From Scleroderma bovista (taxonomy: Eukaryota > Basidiomycota > Agaricomycetes > Boletales > Sclerodermataceae), in NCBI GenBank assembly GCA_037178675.1, contig JAYMGJ010000295.1:1-64000 (forward strand): a DNA stretch of 64,000 nt, in the 5' to 3' direction. Position numbers and translations under genes: made by a program. The notes under the pieces are model-generated. The model did not search any database. It saw only the letters and a program-made list of their open reading frames with translations, and was not told the origin of the DNA. Position 1 is the first letter of the stretch. The number at the start of each line of letters is the position of its first letter. This document shows positions 21,887 to 32,288 of the stretch, in pieces.

Positions 21887-23126
21887 CATGCCAAGCATTC
21901 AGACGGACATGTTAACCACTGCAAACGCGACGGGAACCGTCAGTACACCCCAAAAGCGAGCGAAAACGCCCAACTCACCTAGTAGAGGCGCAAGATGCAC
22001 TCCAGACGAGCCAGACAGCTGCGGGAGTCACGCGGGTGCATCGAGCATACGCAGGGACGCGCACTGCGCTGGTAACGGGAGAGAAACGGCTGGAAACGAA
22101 TCAGAACATGTCAGAATGCATCAAAGCAGCTCGAGGACGTGAAACTCACCTAAGGTGCACGAAATCGCGACACCCAAGCCTACCAAACAATGGAGAAAGG
22201 TTAGCGCAGGCGGTATCCATGTGTACATACTGTGAAACGCGCCAGTTGCGGCAATCGCGACCGCAAGACGAAGGATCGTCTTTGGACAACCTGAGAGCGG
22301 AGACGAGGCGATTGCGCCAAGCGTCGAGAGTGAGAGGGCTGGTGAAGGTGATGGCGATGGAAACGGAGGTGACAGAGACGGAGATGGCACGATCAGCGGC
22401 AGCAGCATCGACTCAACGCGAGTTGAAGCAATGCAGCTGACTGCAGAAAGTCAGCATACACGTCAAAGCCAAATATCGCGACAAAATGACTTACCAGTGT
22501 CGTCAAGGCCACCCATCCTATCCGAAAGACGTCCGTACGGACTCGTCAGGCGTCAACGGTGACGCGGCAGGCTCAAGATCGAGCGAATAAACGACAATTG
22601 AGTCAGCCAAGCGCAACAACGCGAAACCACCTACCTGAGACACGCACACGCGATGCAGCCACCCAGGAATGCCCTGAACCAAGCCTATGGAGTCATTAGA
22701 CCCAGGTGTCGATGCGGTCGCATCAAGATCAAACCTAGAAATGTCAGTCGCGCGCCGGAAGTCGAGAAGACTTACCTTGGACGCGCAAACACGTTGCGGT
22801 CAACTCGGAGACCTAAAAAGCGAATCAGAAGGTTAAATAAACTTACCTTCGAGTTTAGGATGCCGGGGGAGCCTCACAGACGCGACGACAAAGACCACGG
22901 ATGAGCTCCCGCATGCGCTGCAATCAGCGCAGGCATATGAGGCATGACACGACTTACCAAATCGGGTAACGACGCAGAAGTCACGCAGTCAACAAACCTT
23001 CACATTCAGATGTCTCAAATTCTATTCGAATCGGACACATACATCGGGAACAACATTTTATTGGATATAGCTAAGTACTACTTTACTATATTTTCTTTCC
23101 ATCACACCACTTTGTTTATGGGGGAG

Positions 23127-23253
23127 TGTTGGAGTTATAAACAGATTGTTGTGGTATATTTACCTACTTACATAAACATGCATTGCACTAGAGTAGAGTT
23201 CCTAGTACCATAGTTCCCTCAGTAGCTTGCCAGCATACTGAGGTTACCCTACA
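23127..23253 (+). repeat. Right LTR of the LARD-like element
   Basis: 127 bp, TGTTGGAGTTATAAACAG...GTTACCCTACA. Preceded by ATGGGGGAG, a plausible polypurine tract. Confidence 0.65.
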
Positions 23254-24239
23254 GCTTCTCCTTCTCCCTTCTTTCAGGCTAGACCTTCCCTGTGCAGACC
23301 ACCACCTTTCTATAGAGGGCGCTGGCACAGGAGGTGTTGAAGAAAAGAGTGAGGGAAGAACCGGAGGCAGGTCCAAGTGGTGACTGGAGCGATGATGTCC
23401 AGTAAGTAATTTATCATCTCTCTTTTCTATTTATTAACCTCCTGGCAGGTGTGTCTGCTGTGCAAAGCACAAAGCCAAGTGCAAAAGGGACCCAGAGAAG
23501 CCCAAGCAGCGCGTGTGCATGAAGTGCATGGGGCTCAAGGAGCGATGCGAGTGGCTGGAGGTAGGAGGTCTGGGTCTGGTAGAGGACAAAGGGAAGGGCA
23601 ATGCAAAGGAGGTCACAGCGTCACTGCAAGGAGGGGAGAAGCGGAAAAAGAAGAAGACAGTTGCCAAGGTCGTCACCAACAACAACAACAACATTGTCAA
23701 GGTGCCAGGGCCATCTGGGCAGCAGTCTGGGTTTGACCCTGGACTGTTCCTGGAGCAGTTGGATAGGCTGACCAGGGCTGTTGAGGAGATGACTGGGCAG
23801 ATGTGCCAGGTTGCGGATGCCACTCACTTGGTGGCAAGGGGGAATGAGTGGCTGATGGCCGGCCTCTAGACCTTTCTTGAGGAGTGCTGTTTCTTCATGG
23901 CGCCCTGGGATGAGGACGAGGAGTCAGAGGACAGCAAGGCAGAAGTCGACCCAGAGGAGGTCAAACAAGAAGTTCAGGGGCTCCATGAGGAGTAGGAGAA
24001 TCCTGGCAGCAGTGTGCTGGAGTAGGTGGTCTGGTCTGGACCTTGTAAATAGAATGTAAATTAGTTTTACTTTTGTTTATAAAGAAAAGTGATCTGAGTT
24101 TAGTGAGTGATATTACAAGATAAAATGAAACAGAGAGGAGAGACAGAGAGGGAAACAGATAATAGAGACACGGAGAGCGAGAGTATTGTTACATGGACGT
24201 GAGTGGTCTGGGTTTGTTCAGGTACCGGACATGATAATT

Positions 24240-24318
24240 TTCTATGAGTTCCGTTGCATTGCCAAGTTCAGTGGCAAGTAACCATGATGTTTCTTCATCA
24301 GTTCCCTCGTAGCCAGAC
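24240..24318 (-). pseudogene. Chromodomain fragment of Gypsy-I(-) pol
   Basis: Minus strand encodes the GYEGTDEETSWLLATELGNATEL-type part of the chromodomain, cut off at the LX1-F junction. Between this and the integrase the other copy has about 450 bp that are missing here. Confidence 0.6.
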
Positions 24319-26046
24319 CATCCAGACCTCCACTCTATCACTCACTATGGAGTCCGCATTTTCTCTGGAATGTTTCTCCACTATTGCAGCAGACCTCAAC
24401 TATGTCCTGCTCTTGGGACAGCCCCTCCCAGAGCTCCTGTGCACTGTCTGGCACATATCTTCCCAGCCTGCTCCCTCAGTCCCTCTTGTTCTCAGTCAGC
24501 ACGTTCTCCTCGTCAGTCCTGCATTGCGCACGTACTTTGGTCACCTCAAGTCTATTGTTAGACTTGAAGATTTGTATCTGGTTGTTTCCATGTCTCCTGA
24601 GTCCTCTGCATATGGACCTTTTGTCCCAGAGTCCTGTCACATCCATCTCCCACTGTCATTCATCTTGCTTCCCTGGACACATCGAATCCACTACTTGTGA
24701 TTCTCTTCCCTGCTATCCTGCAGCAAACACAAATGAAACAGTGCTCTAGAACCCTTCTTAGGAACCCTTACAGAGTACAGAACCTTCTCCCTACTGCTCT
24801 AGAGAAGACTGTACTTGGGGAGCACCAATTTTCGCATTTTTGCCCTACAGAAGCTCAACCCAAGGGATTTGTGACACTCTGTGACCAGCTGTGACTCTAC
24901 TTGTCATTCCAGGCCCCCTGACACTGCTCTTCTGGTCGGATCAGTTCTTTTATTATCCCCCAGCCACTCCCATCAGTGGCACTGCTTCAGAAGCTCATCT
25001 CCAGATCTAAAGTTCAATAAATCATAGGTTGTGCTTCCCTTCTGTCTGAGTCACACAGAGTCACTCTGGCTCACTCTGACTCACTCTGCTGCGCATTATT
25101 CATCCCCTCTTGGCATTACTAATCCCCATTACTCCCCTTACCAATCACTTACCAATCATCCTTCAAATCATGCTTATCATGCTGCTTATCAATTCATGAC
25201 TCATGCCCCTATGATTCATATGCATTATGTCATCGCATATGCTCATTTAGCTTCGATCTACTCATCCCATGCTTTCCCCCCCTCTCTTTTGGGCCCCATG
25301 CAATGATTTTTCCATATTCTTGGTTATGCACCCTTTTTACCTATGGTTTTGCTCTTTCTTTTGGCTCAGCAGCTTGTTTAGGATCTCCCCATTGATTACT
25401 CAGCCTGATTACACTGCTTACTGATCGCTTACCAATTCCTTACCAATCTCTTACCAAGCACTTAGTCATTTGTGCTTACTGGGCCACAGCCCCTCCTGTA
25501 TATAAACCAGCAGCCAAAGGCTGCAAGGAAGTGTCTGCTTCCCCCTCCATAAAGTGACCACATTCACTCTCCCTCACTATCTATCAGCTCTATCTCTGTC
25601 TTTGGACTTGTAGGTCACTCAGTGCTGGCCTAAAGCTCTATTATTGCTATTTATCAGATATATCTTGTATCTGATCATTTCTCTAGGCTGAAGCACTGTC
25701 TAGCTCATCTGTCCATCGCATTCTTGAAGCAGGAGCTGTCCCCTTGCTTCCCCCTTGTTCTATCACTGCTATATCCCCCCTATTGTTGTTCCATCATTGC
25801 TCTTCATCCCCAGGACTCTTCCTAACCACTGTGGTAGGCTGAAGAAGAGTCAATCCCATCCCCAGTCGCATTCCATCCCCATCAGAAGCCCTTCCCTTCC
25901 CTCCTGCATCCTGCCTGAAGGTGTGCAGCATATCCCCCTGAGGAGAATAAATACCAGATACGCAAAGGAAGACCACCACTCGCATTTTGCTGTCATTTGG
26001 TGTTGGTTGTTGGTTGTTCTGACCTCTTCCCTCACTTAGGTGCACA
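24319..26046 (+). mobile_element. LX1-F: 5'-truncated LX1
   Basis: Similarity to LX1 starts at ATCCAGAC (corresponding to about 1793 of LX1-A) and runs to GGTGCACA at 26046. The right flank is GCAC. The first 590 bp of LX1 and about 450 bp of the host pol are both gone, as expected from one deletion spanning the left boundary. The ORF (24347-24700) is shortened by TGA where other copies have CGA. Confidence 0.8.
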
Positions 26047-29000
26047 GCACATTGGCCATCTCTTCTTGAAGGTATTGATGCAGCAACTCAAGGTCGACTG
26101 CATAGTCACGAGCCCTGGTGGAGGTCATGTCGCATTCTGGGTAGACAGAAATGTTAGGGTGGTAGCCCTTGTTAGCAAAGAACAGAGAGACTCTGGTGGT
26201 AGCACTAGGTGTGTTGTTGTATGTGAACTCCACCAATGGGAGTAGGTCTGCCCAGTTGTCCTGCTGGTAGTTGCAGTAGATCCAGAGGTACTGTTCAAGG
26301 GTCTGGTTAGAACACTCAGTCTGGCCATCGCCCTCCAGGTGGTAACTGGAGGTGAAGTGGAGGCGCATGTTGAGGGCCTTCCCAAGTGACCAGAAGAAGT
26401 GTGAAACAAACTCTGTACTGCAATCTGAGGTGATGTGGGCAGGAACACCATGCTTGGAGAATATGTGGAGCAGGAAGAGTTTTGCAAGCTCCAGGCTAGT
26501 GATGGTGTCATGAGTAGGGATGAAAATGGCTTGTTTAGAAAGCCAGTCTATCATGACCAGGATGGCTGTAAAGCTGGTAGATGAAGGGAGTTGCTCAATA
26601 AAATCCATTGAGATAGAATTCCATGGCTTCTCCAGTATTGGGGAGCTGTTTCAGCAGTCCATAGGGTCTATGGTGTGGTGTCTTAGCTCGTGTGCAAGAG
26701 GTACATGACTGGACGTAGTCTTTGACAAAGGTCCAGAGACCAGGTCAAGTGTACTCACACTGGATTAGTTCCAGGGTCCAGTTTTGCCCAAAGTGGCCAG
26801 CTAGTGGGTGGTCGTGTCGATACCGGAGGACACAGAGACAGAGATCATCTGAGTCCGGTACATAGATATGACCATCTAGTCGGAGGAATCCTGCCTCGTC
26901 AGTGGACCAGTGAGAGTCCGGCAAATCTGCAAGGTGGATCTGGGCAATGGGGTCAGAGGGTAGTGCAGAGAGGATGTCATTATGGAGTGTTTCCACGTCC
27001 ATGATTGTGACTGCACGGAGGACCGGAAACTCTAAATAAGTAGTGTGAAGAGAGCTAGAGAGCTGTTCTTGAGTGAACACCGGCCTAAGATTTTGGGGGT
27101 TAACCCAGGCATAGCCACTATCTCCCTCTTTGGGGTAGACGTCCCATCATCTAGTGAGAGCATCTGGCTTGGCACTGAGTTTCCCGGCACGGAAATGAAT
27201 GCCAAGATTAAATTGTGAGAGAAATTCAGACCACCAGGCTTGCCGGTGGGACAGTACTTTTGAGGTGGAGAAATACTCAAGATTTTTGTGGTCCATGATG
27301 ACATCTATGGGAGAGGTGGAGCCTTCAAGATAATGGCGCCAGTTCCGGAAAGCTTCAAAGATAGCAAGTAGCTCCTTATCATGGGTGTCATAGTTCAGCT
27401 CTGGAGCAGTCAAGGTCTGGGAGTAGTAGGTGACCAGACAGATCTCTCCGTTGGCGCAGGTAATAGACAAGATGCCAGAAACAGCATAGTCAGAGGCATC
27501 AGTTTCCACAATGATAGGGGTATCCAGAATGAAATCGGTGAGGATGGGTGCAGTGGTGAAGGCATGCTTAAGAGCATTGAACGAACACTGACAATCATTG
27601 GAGAAATTCCAGGGAGCATCCTTCTGGGTGAGCCAGGTGAGGGGGACCACAATGTCAGAGTAATTAAAGATAAACCGGCAGTAGAAGTTGGTGAAGCCTA
27701 GGAAGGACTGGATGTCCTTTACCTTTCGTGGTTCAGGCCAGTCAATGATGGTTTGGATCTTGTCTGGAGACATAGTCAAACCTTCCGGAGATAGGCAGTA
27801 GCCAAGATACTCTACCGAGTCCGAGTGGAACTCGCATTTCTCTGGTTTGGCGAAGAGGCCATATAGCCAGAGATGGCAGAGTACTTCCCGGATGTGCTGC
27901 TGGTGGGAATCCATATCCTTGGAGTAGATGAGGATGTCATTGAGGTACACAACGACACAGACATCCAGCATGTCAGCGAAAATAGTGTTGACAAAGCGCT
28001 GGAAGGCTGCAGGGGCATTAGTGAGGCTGAAGGGCATTACTAACCACTCATAAGACCCATAGCACATACAGAAGGCAGTCTTCCATTCATTGCCTGGAGC
28101 AATCTGGACTAGATGATATGCGTGCTGGAGGTCGATCTTTGAGTAGATCTTAGCACGGCTAGGTGAGTCTAGTAGGTCAGAGATAAGAGGGAGTGGATAG
28201 CAATTTTTTCTGGTAATTTTGTTAAGGCCTCAGAAGTCAACGCAGAGGTGGAGTGAGCCATCCTTCTTTTTTACAAAGAGGACCGGAGCAGTGTGGGAGG
28301 AAGCAGTAGGACGGATGAAACCTGTATTTAGATTCTCGTCGATGAAGGTCTGGAGAGTGGAGAGCTCGACCAGAGACAGTGAGTATAGTGTTCCCAAAGG
28401 GGGTGAAGTACCTTCTTCAAGGTCAATCTTCAGATCGTAATCATGATGTGGGGGAAGTTCAGAGGCCTTTGCCTTACTGAACACGTCCACATAATCATGA
28501 TACTCTGGAGGGACAATGTCCAAGTCCAGTGGAGTAGAGGCAGAGGAAGAACAAGCCTTTGCTGAATCAGAAGGATGCAGCTGAAGTTGGTATTTGGTGG
28601 ATCCCTGCACGCATGAATGCAGCTGCATTAATCAGAGAGATGTGTAGAGGGGTGCAAACCAGAGTGTCGACAGATGGCGTGAGGCCAGGGTCAGATTGGC
28701 TGGAGAGGCCGGAGACAGGGTTACTGGACAGAACCAGAGAGGGGGTCGATGGGGGCGCTGGCAAACTTCCTGCAAGAGTCCGGAACGTTAAGCTGCTCAA
28801 TACCCAATCAATCAATGGATTGTAGCAGGTGAGCCAGTTATGTCCAAGAACAATAATGCATTCAGAATCCAATGGAGTGAGGTAAAAGGTCATGGGGGTG
28901 ACATCACTGGTAGTGGGGAACTGCACTGTTAAGTCGATAGCTTCTGTGATTACAAAGTTTGAAGATCCATCAAAAAGCTGGAGTACTATCGGAGTTATGG

Positions 29001-29225
29001 AGTAGGTTGTAAATTTGTTTTTGTGCATGAATTTTATGTCTACAAAACAATGGGTGGACCTGGAGTCCACAAGTGTGCAAATTTCAGGTAAGTCCAAAGA
29101 TAAGAGGAAAACATGGGGCATAAGGGAATTAGGATCGTGAAGAGCGGACACATTGAGGCGAGCCTCCTTGGGTGCACTTCCGGAGTCAACACAGCTCACT
29201 GGTTGTGTGGAGGGCCGGGAGCTGC
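26047..29225 (-). pseudogene. Gypsy-I(-) pol: protease, RT, RNase H, integrase, decayed
   Basis: Protease active site reads [10 protein letters not shown] instead of DSG. A frame break lies near 28600. RT has TGA at 28230-28232 (VDF-stop-GLNK, CGA in relatives) and the catalytic motif is YLND instead of YLDD. RNase H has VETDASDYA. TGA at 27147-27149 (LTR-stop-WDVYP; the other copy has CGA). Integrase: HDHPLAGHFGQNW, stop in CEYT-stop-PG, C-x2-C, a frame break near 26635, then MDFIEQLPSS, CSTEF and EGDGQTECSNQTLE (catalytic Glu kept), ending at LX1-F. Dead. Confidence 0.92.
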
Positions 29226-30679
29226 TTACTCTTTTTTTGACTTGGAGTTGGCACCTGAGTTGGAGTTCATCTTACCGGACTCAGCAGCGATGGCCGCAGC
29301 GCAAGCTTTGGCCTTTTTGGTCTTCTTTGGACAGTTGTCCGCGAAGTGACCAGTACCTCTGCAGAACATGCAGAGGTTATTATCTAGATGCCTTTTGTGC
29401 TCATCAGCAGTGAGCTTCCCATCCTTACCAAGCTTGTTGGTGAGGTCCAGCCTGGTGGAGCTGGAAGAGGATGGGTTGCTGGTCATTTTGGACGAGCCAA
29501 TGGGGGCGGAGCTAGAGGTGTTACTGGTTTTGGATTTCTCCTTGCTGGACTTGGGTGAGATGCCTCTGGAGTTGGAGGACTTAGCTGGGGATGAGGTGGA
29601 CTGACTCTTTGTGGTAGGAGCAATCTTTTCTTTGCGCTCCCAGTAGCATGCATTGATCTCCTGGCATAGTGCACAGAGTCCATGGAGAGTCAGGGGCTCG
29701 CCAACTCAAGCAATCTCGTCTTTCAGATGATCCAGAAGTCCGGAGTAGAACAGGCGGTGTAGTGTGCCATCTCCATAATCCTGGACCTGGGAGGTGAGGT
29801 GGTTGAAGTCCACGATATACCACATAACACAGTGTGCGTCCTTCATCTGGAGGTGCTCAAGTTGATGCTTGGCATTGGCAATGGGGTCATGAGGGCCGAA
29901 CGTGCTTTGGAGCTCGGCAATGAAGTGAACCCAGCTGTCCATCCTGCGTGGACGGTCAGCCAGATCTCTGGAGTTCAGGAGGTCCGGTTTGAACCATTCC
30001 AAGGTCATACCTTTCAAATAGGATTGGGCGAAGGTTACCTTAGCCCTATCCAGGCAGAACACCTTGGTGCGATCCTGAAGCAGAGTTTGCACTGGACCAA
30101 AAAGGTCCTGAGCTTTTTGGGGTCTGTACCGTTGAAGGTGTCCAGTTCATGGACCTTGGCACGGGAGGAGGAGGAGTCATTGGAACGGCAGGAGGAGCAG
30201 GAGAGGTGATTGACAGTGATGGTGAGGTTATGGAAGACAGCTAGACCAGGGTTTAGCTCTTCCATGGCATTGATGAAGTCATCATCATCATTGTTGTTGT
30301 TGTTGTTGTTGTTACCATCTCCAGGGTTGTCCAGGTCATCTCTGGGACCGTCCTCAGGGTCAAACCATTGGTATTGACCAGAATCGTGATGTTCCAGAGT
30401 GGAGTCGCGACAGTAAGGGAAGCCGTCACTGGGAACAGATCCATGGCAATCAGGGTCTGCAGGACCACAAAGGTTCTGAGACACAGTGTCGCAATGCAGA
30501 GTCATTGACACTGCTGGACTTCGAGCTGTGAAGCTCCTAAATTGGCTTACAGAAGGCGGAGGTTGCCTGCGATTAGACAGGGCTTGTTGGGCAGCAGAGA
30601 GATGGAGGTTGTCTACTGCACCTGCTTCCTCAGCAAGTGCTGCAGTGGTATGAGCACGAGAGTGCATAGTCATAGTCAT
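29226..30679 (-). pseudogene. Gypsy-I(-) gag, decayed
   Basis: ATG at 30679 (MTMTMHSRAHTTAALAEE), an N/D-rich low-complexity run, then the capsid motif TFNGTDPKKLRTFLVQC. A 1-nt loss near 30095, TGA at 29706-29708 (CGA in relatives) and a zinc knuckle CMFCRGTGHFADNC follow. The frame ends TCA-AAA-AAA-GAG-TAA with pol in -1. Confidence 0.9.
29232..29238 (-). promoter_or_regulatory. Candidate -1 frameshift heptamer A-AAA-AAA (gag-pol)
   Basis: Seven A on the minus strand in the gag frame (tcA AAA AAA gag taa), just before the gag stop; pol is open in -1. The same heptamer in the same register is at 36039-36045 in Gypsy-I(+). Gypsy-II has A-AAA-ATT at this place, which is a poorer fit. Confidence 0.4.
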
Positions 30680-30749
30680 AAGAGATAGAAACTAGTTTTG
30701 CGTACAAGGTATGGAACAGTGAACCCACACAAGTGTGAGTCTGAAATAC

Positions 30750-31362
30750 TGTCAAGTCTGGGTCTACTCTGGTAGGGGGTCCAGTCAAGTCTGGATGGAA
30801 GTGGACAAAGGGGGAGGACAGATGCTGGACAAGAGGTTAGTCCAGCCAGAGTTGGTGACCGATTGGATTCAACGACTAAGGACAATGAGCATTGATCCCT
30901 TGTGTAGGTTCCAGTCAGGTGGAGATGGAGACAGAGACAGACGGAAGCAGGAGTAGTGACTATGGTTGATTTCAGACTGAGGAGTACAGGATAATCTACA
31001 GAGTACTTATACTAAGTGCAAACTAGGGACAAGTATATATGGTGACAAGTAAACAGCCCAAAGGGCAGACAAGGAATAACTGGAGTTGGGACTAGGTCAG
31101 GTCCGATGAAAATAAGTGAGGTCTGGAGAAAATACTACAAGGTAGAAGATATAAACAGAGCATGGGGAACTCATGATACTACAGGGTTGATGGAGAGGTG
31201 AAGTAACGACTGGATAGGGATTAATGCAAAGGGTCACACTTAGCGGAAGAGTATGTGCATGTCTGGGACTGGAGTGATGTGCAGAGGTCCGGAGTTGGGC
31301 TGTAGTGCTGCGATGCGACCGGAGTAACCAGATATGATCTGGAGTTGAACATGGTCGTAACA
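30750..31362 (-). repeat. Gypsy-I(-) 5' LTR, 613 bp
   Basis: TGTTACGACC...GACTTGACA on the minus strand, outer flank GTTGT. The internal side continues GTATTTCAGACTCACAC exactly as in Gypsy-I(+). Confidence 0.92.
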
Positions 31363-31554
31363 GTTGTCATTGTTGCTGGTCATATTTGTGTAAGTGATTG
31401 ACAGTTAATGCATCAGGAAAAACCAGTTTTTCTATATTTGCTATAGACTGAAAATGTAGCATTATTGTGGGCTATTTGTGCAAATATGGTGCCATAGTTG
31501 CTATATATCAATATAATAGAAACCTTTCACTTTTAATGTGATAAATAGCATTAT

Positions 31555-32183
31555 TGTTATGACCATGTCCAACTCTGGGTCCTATCTGGTCACTCTGGTC
31601 GCATTGCAGCACTACAGTCCAACTCTGGACCTCTGTGCATCACTCCAGTCCTGGATGCACACATACTCTTCCACTAAGTGCAACCCTTTGCATTAATCCC
31701 TATCCAGTCATTACTTCACCTCCCCATCAACCCTGTAGTACCATGAGTTCTCCATGCTCCATTTATATCTTCTACCTTGTAGTATTTTCTCTGGACCTTA
31801 CTTATTTTCATCGGACCTGACCTAGTCCCAACTCCAGTTATTCCTTGTCCACCCTTTGGGCTGTTTACTTGTCACCATAAATACTCGACCCTAGTTCTCC
31901 GTAGTATAAGTATCCTGTACTCTATCCTGTATATCTCAGTCTGAAATCAACCAAAGTTACTACTCCTGTTCCTGCTTGTCTCCATCTCTGTCTCCCCTCC
32001 ATCTCCATCTTCTCTTGACTGGAACCTACGCAAGGGATCAATGCTCATATCCCTAGTGGTTGAATCCAAGCAGTCACCAACTCCAGCCAGACTAATCTCT
32101 TATCCAGCCCTCTGCCCTCTTCCTTCATCTGCCCTTGTCTGGACTTGACCGGACCCCCTACTGGAGTAGACCCAGACTTGACA
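31555..32183 (+). repeat. Gypsy-I(+) 5' LTR, 629 bp
   Basis: TGTTATGACC...GACTTGACA. It lies 192 bp from the oppositely oriented 5' LTR of Gypsy-I(-). That spacer (31363-31554) holds only the end of the GT repeat and an AT-rich stretch related to 47065-47145. Confidence 0.92.
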
Positions 32184-32288
32184 GTATTTCAGACTCACAC
32201 TTGTGTGGGTTCACTGTTCCATACCTCATATGCAAAACTAGTTTCTATCTCTTATGACTATGACTATGTGCTCTTTCACTTGTACCGC

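Larger units (their letters stand above)
12353..23314 (+). mobile_element. Non-coding LTR element (LARD-like), interrupted by Gypsy-II, TSD GAGGG
   Basis: Related direct repeats at 12353-12526 and 23127-23253 (TGTTGGATTATAAACAG...TTACCCTACA, sharing a long CTAGAGTAGAGTTCCTAGTACCATAG-type core). The right one is preceded by a purine tract GGGGGAG. GAGGG occurs at 12348-12352 and at 23315-23319, which lies 61 bp beyond the CTACA end, so the right boundary carries extra sequence of unknown origin. After removing Gypsy-II the element is about 2.9 kb with no RT, integrase or protease motif. It is strikingly CpG-rich compared with its host element. Orientation is taken from the purine tract. Confidence 0.65.
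12059..23869 (+). pseudogene. Gypsy-I(-) opposite-strand accessory gene (coiled coil + Zn2Cys6-like), split by nested elements
   Basis: First part 12059-12352: the equivalent of the intact copy's ATG is ATA here; then an acidic stretch and a Lys/Glu/Ala-rich coiled coil (EEAEAKAHKEAEHQACEQAEKD). The 11-kb nested element interrupts it after GCAGAGGG. It resumes at 23320, crosses a short intron (donor near 23402, acceptor CCTGGCAG at about 23449) and reads CVCCAKHKAKC...VCMKCMGLKERCEW, a C-x2-C-x6-C-x11-C-x2-C-x6-C cluster of Gal4 type. A KRKKKK basic run and a leucine-heptad tail (FDPGLFLEQLDRLTRAVEEM) follow to the stop at 23869. A DNA-binding or nucleic-acid role is inferred from the cluster only. 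Compare 46238-42895 and 14690-15966. Confidence 0.65.
11288..31362 (-). mobile_element. Gypsy-I(-): full-length chromovirus carrying nested insertions, TSD ATTGT/GTTGT
   Basis: Ty3/Gypsy LTR retrotransposon in minus orientation: 5' LTR 30750-31362, gag 30679-29226, protease/RT/RNase H/integrase about 29220-26047, chromodomain piece about 24318-24240, opposite-strand accessory gene, polypurine tract, 3' LTR 11288-11894. Flanks are ATTGT (11283-11287) and GTTGT (31363-31367), a 5-bp duplication with one transition. Nested inside are a non-coding LTR element (12353 to about 23314), which contains Gypsy-II (13833-21886), and a truncated LX1 (24319-26046). Without them the element would be about 7.4 kb, a normal length. 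Confidence 0.88.
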
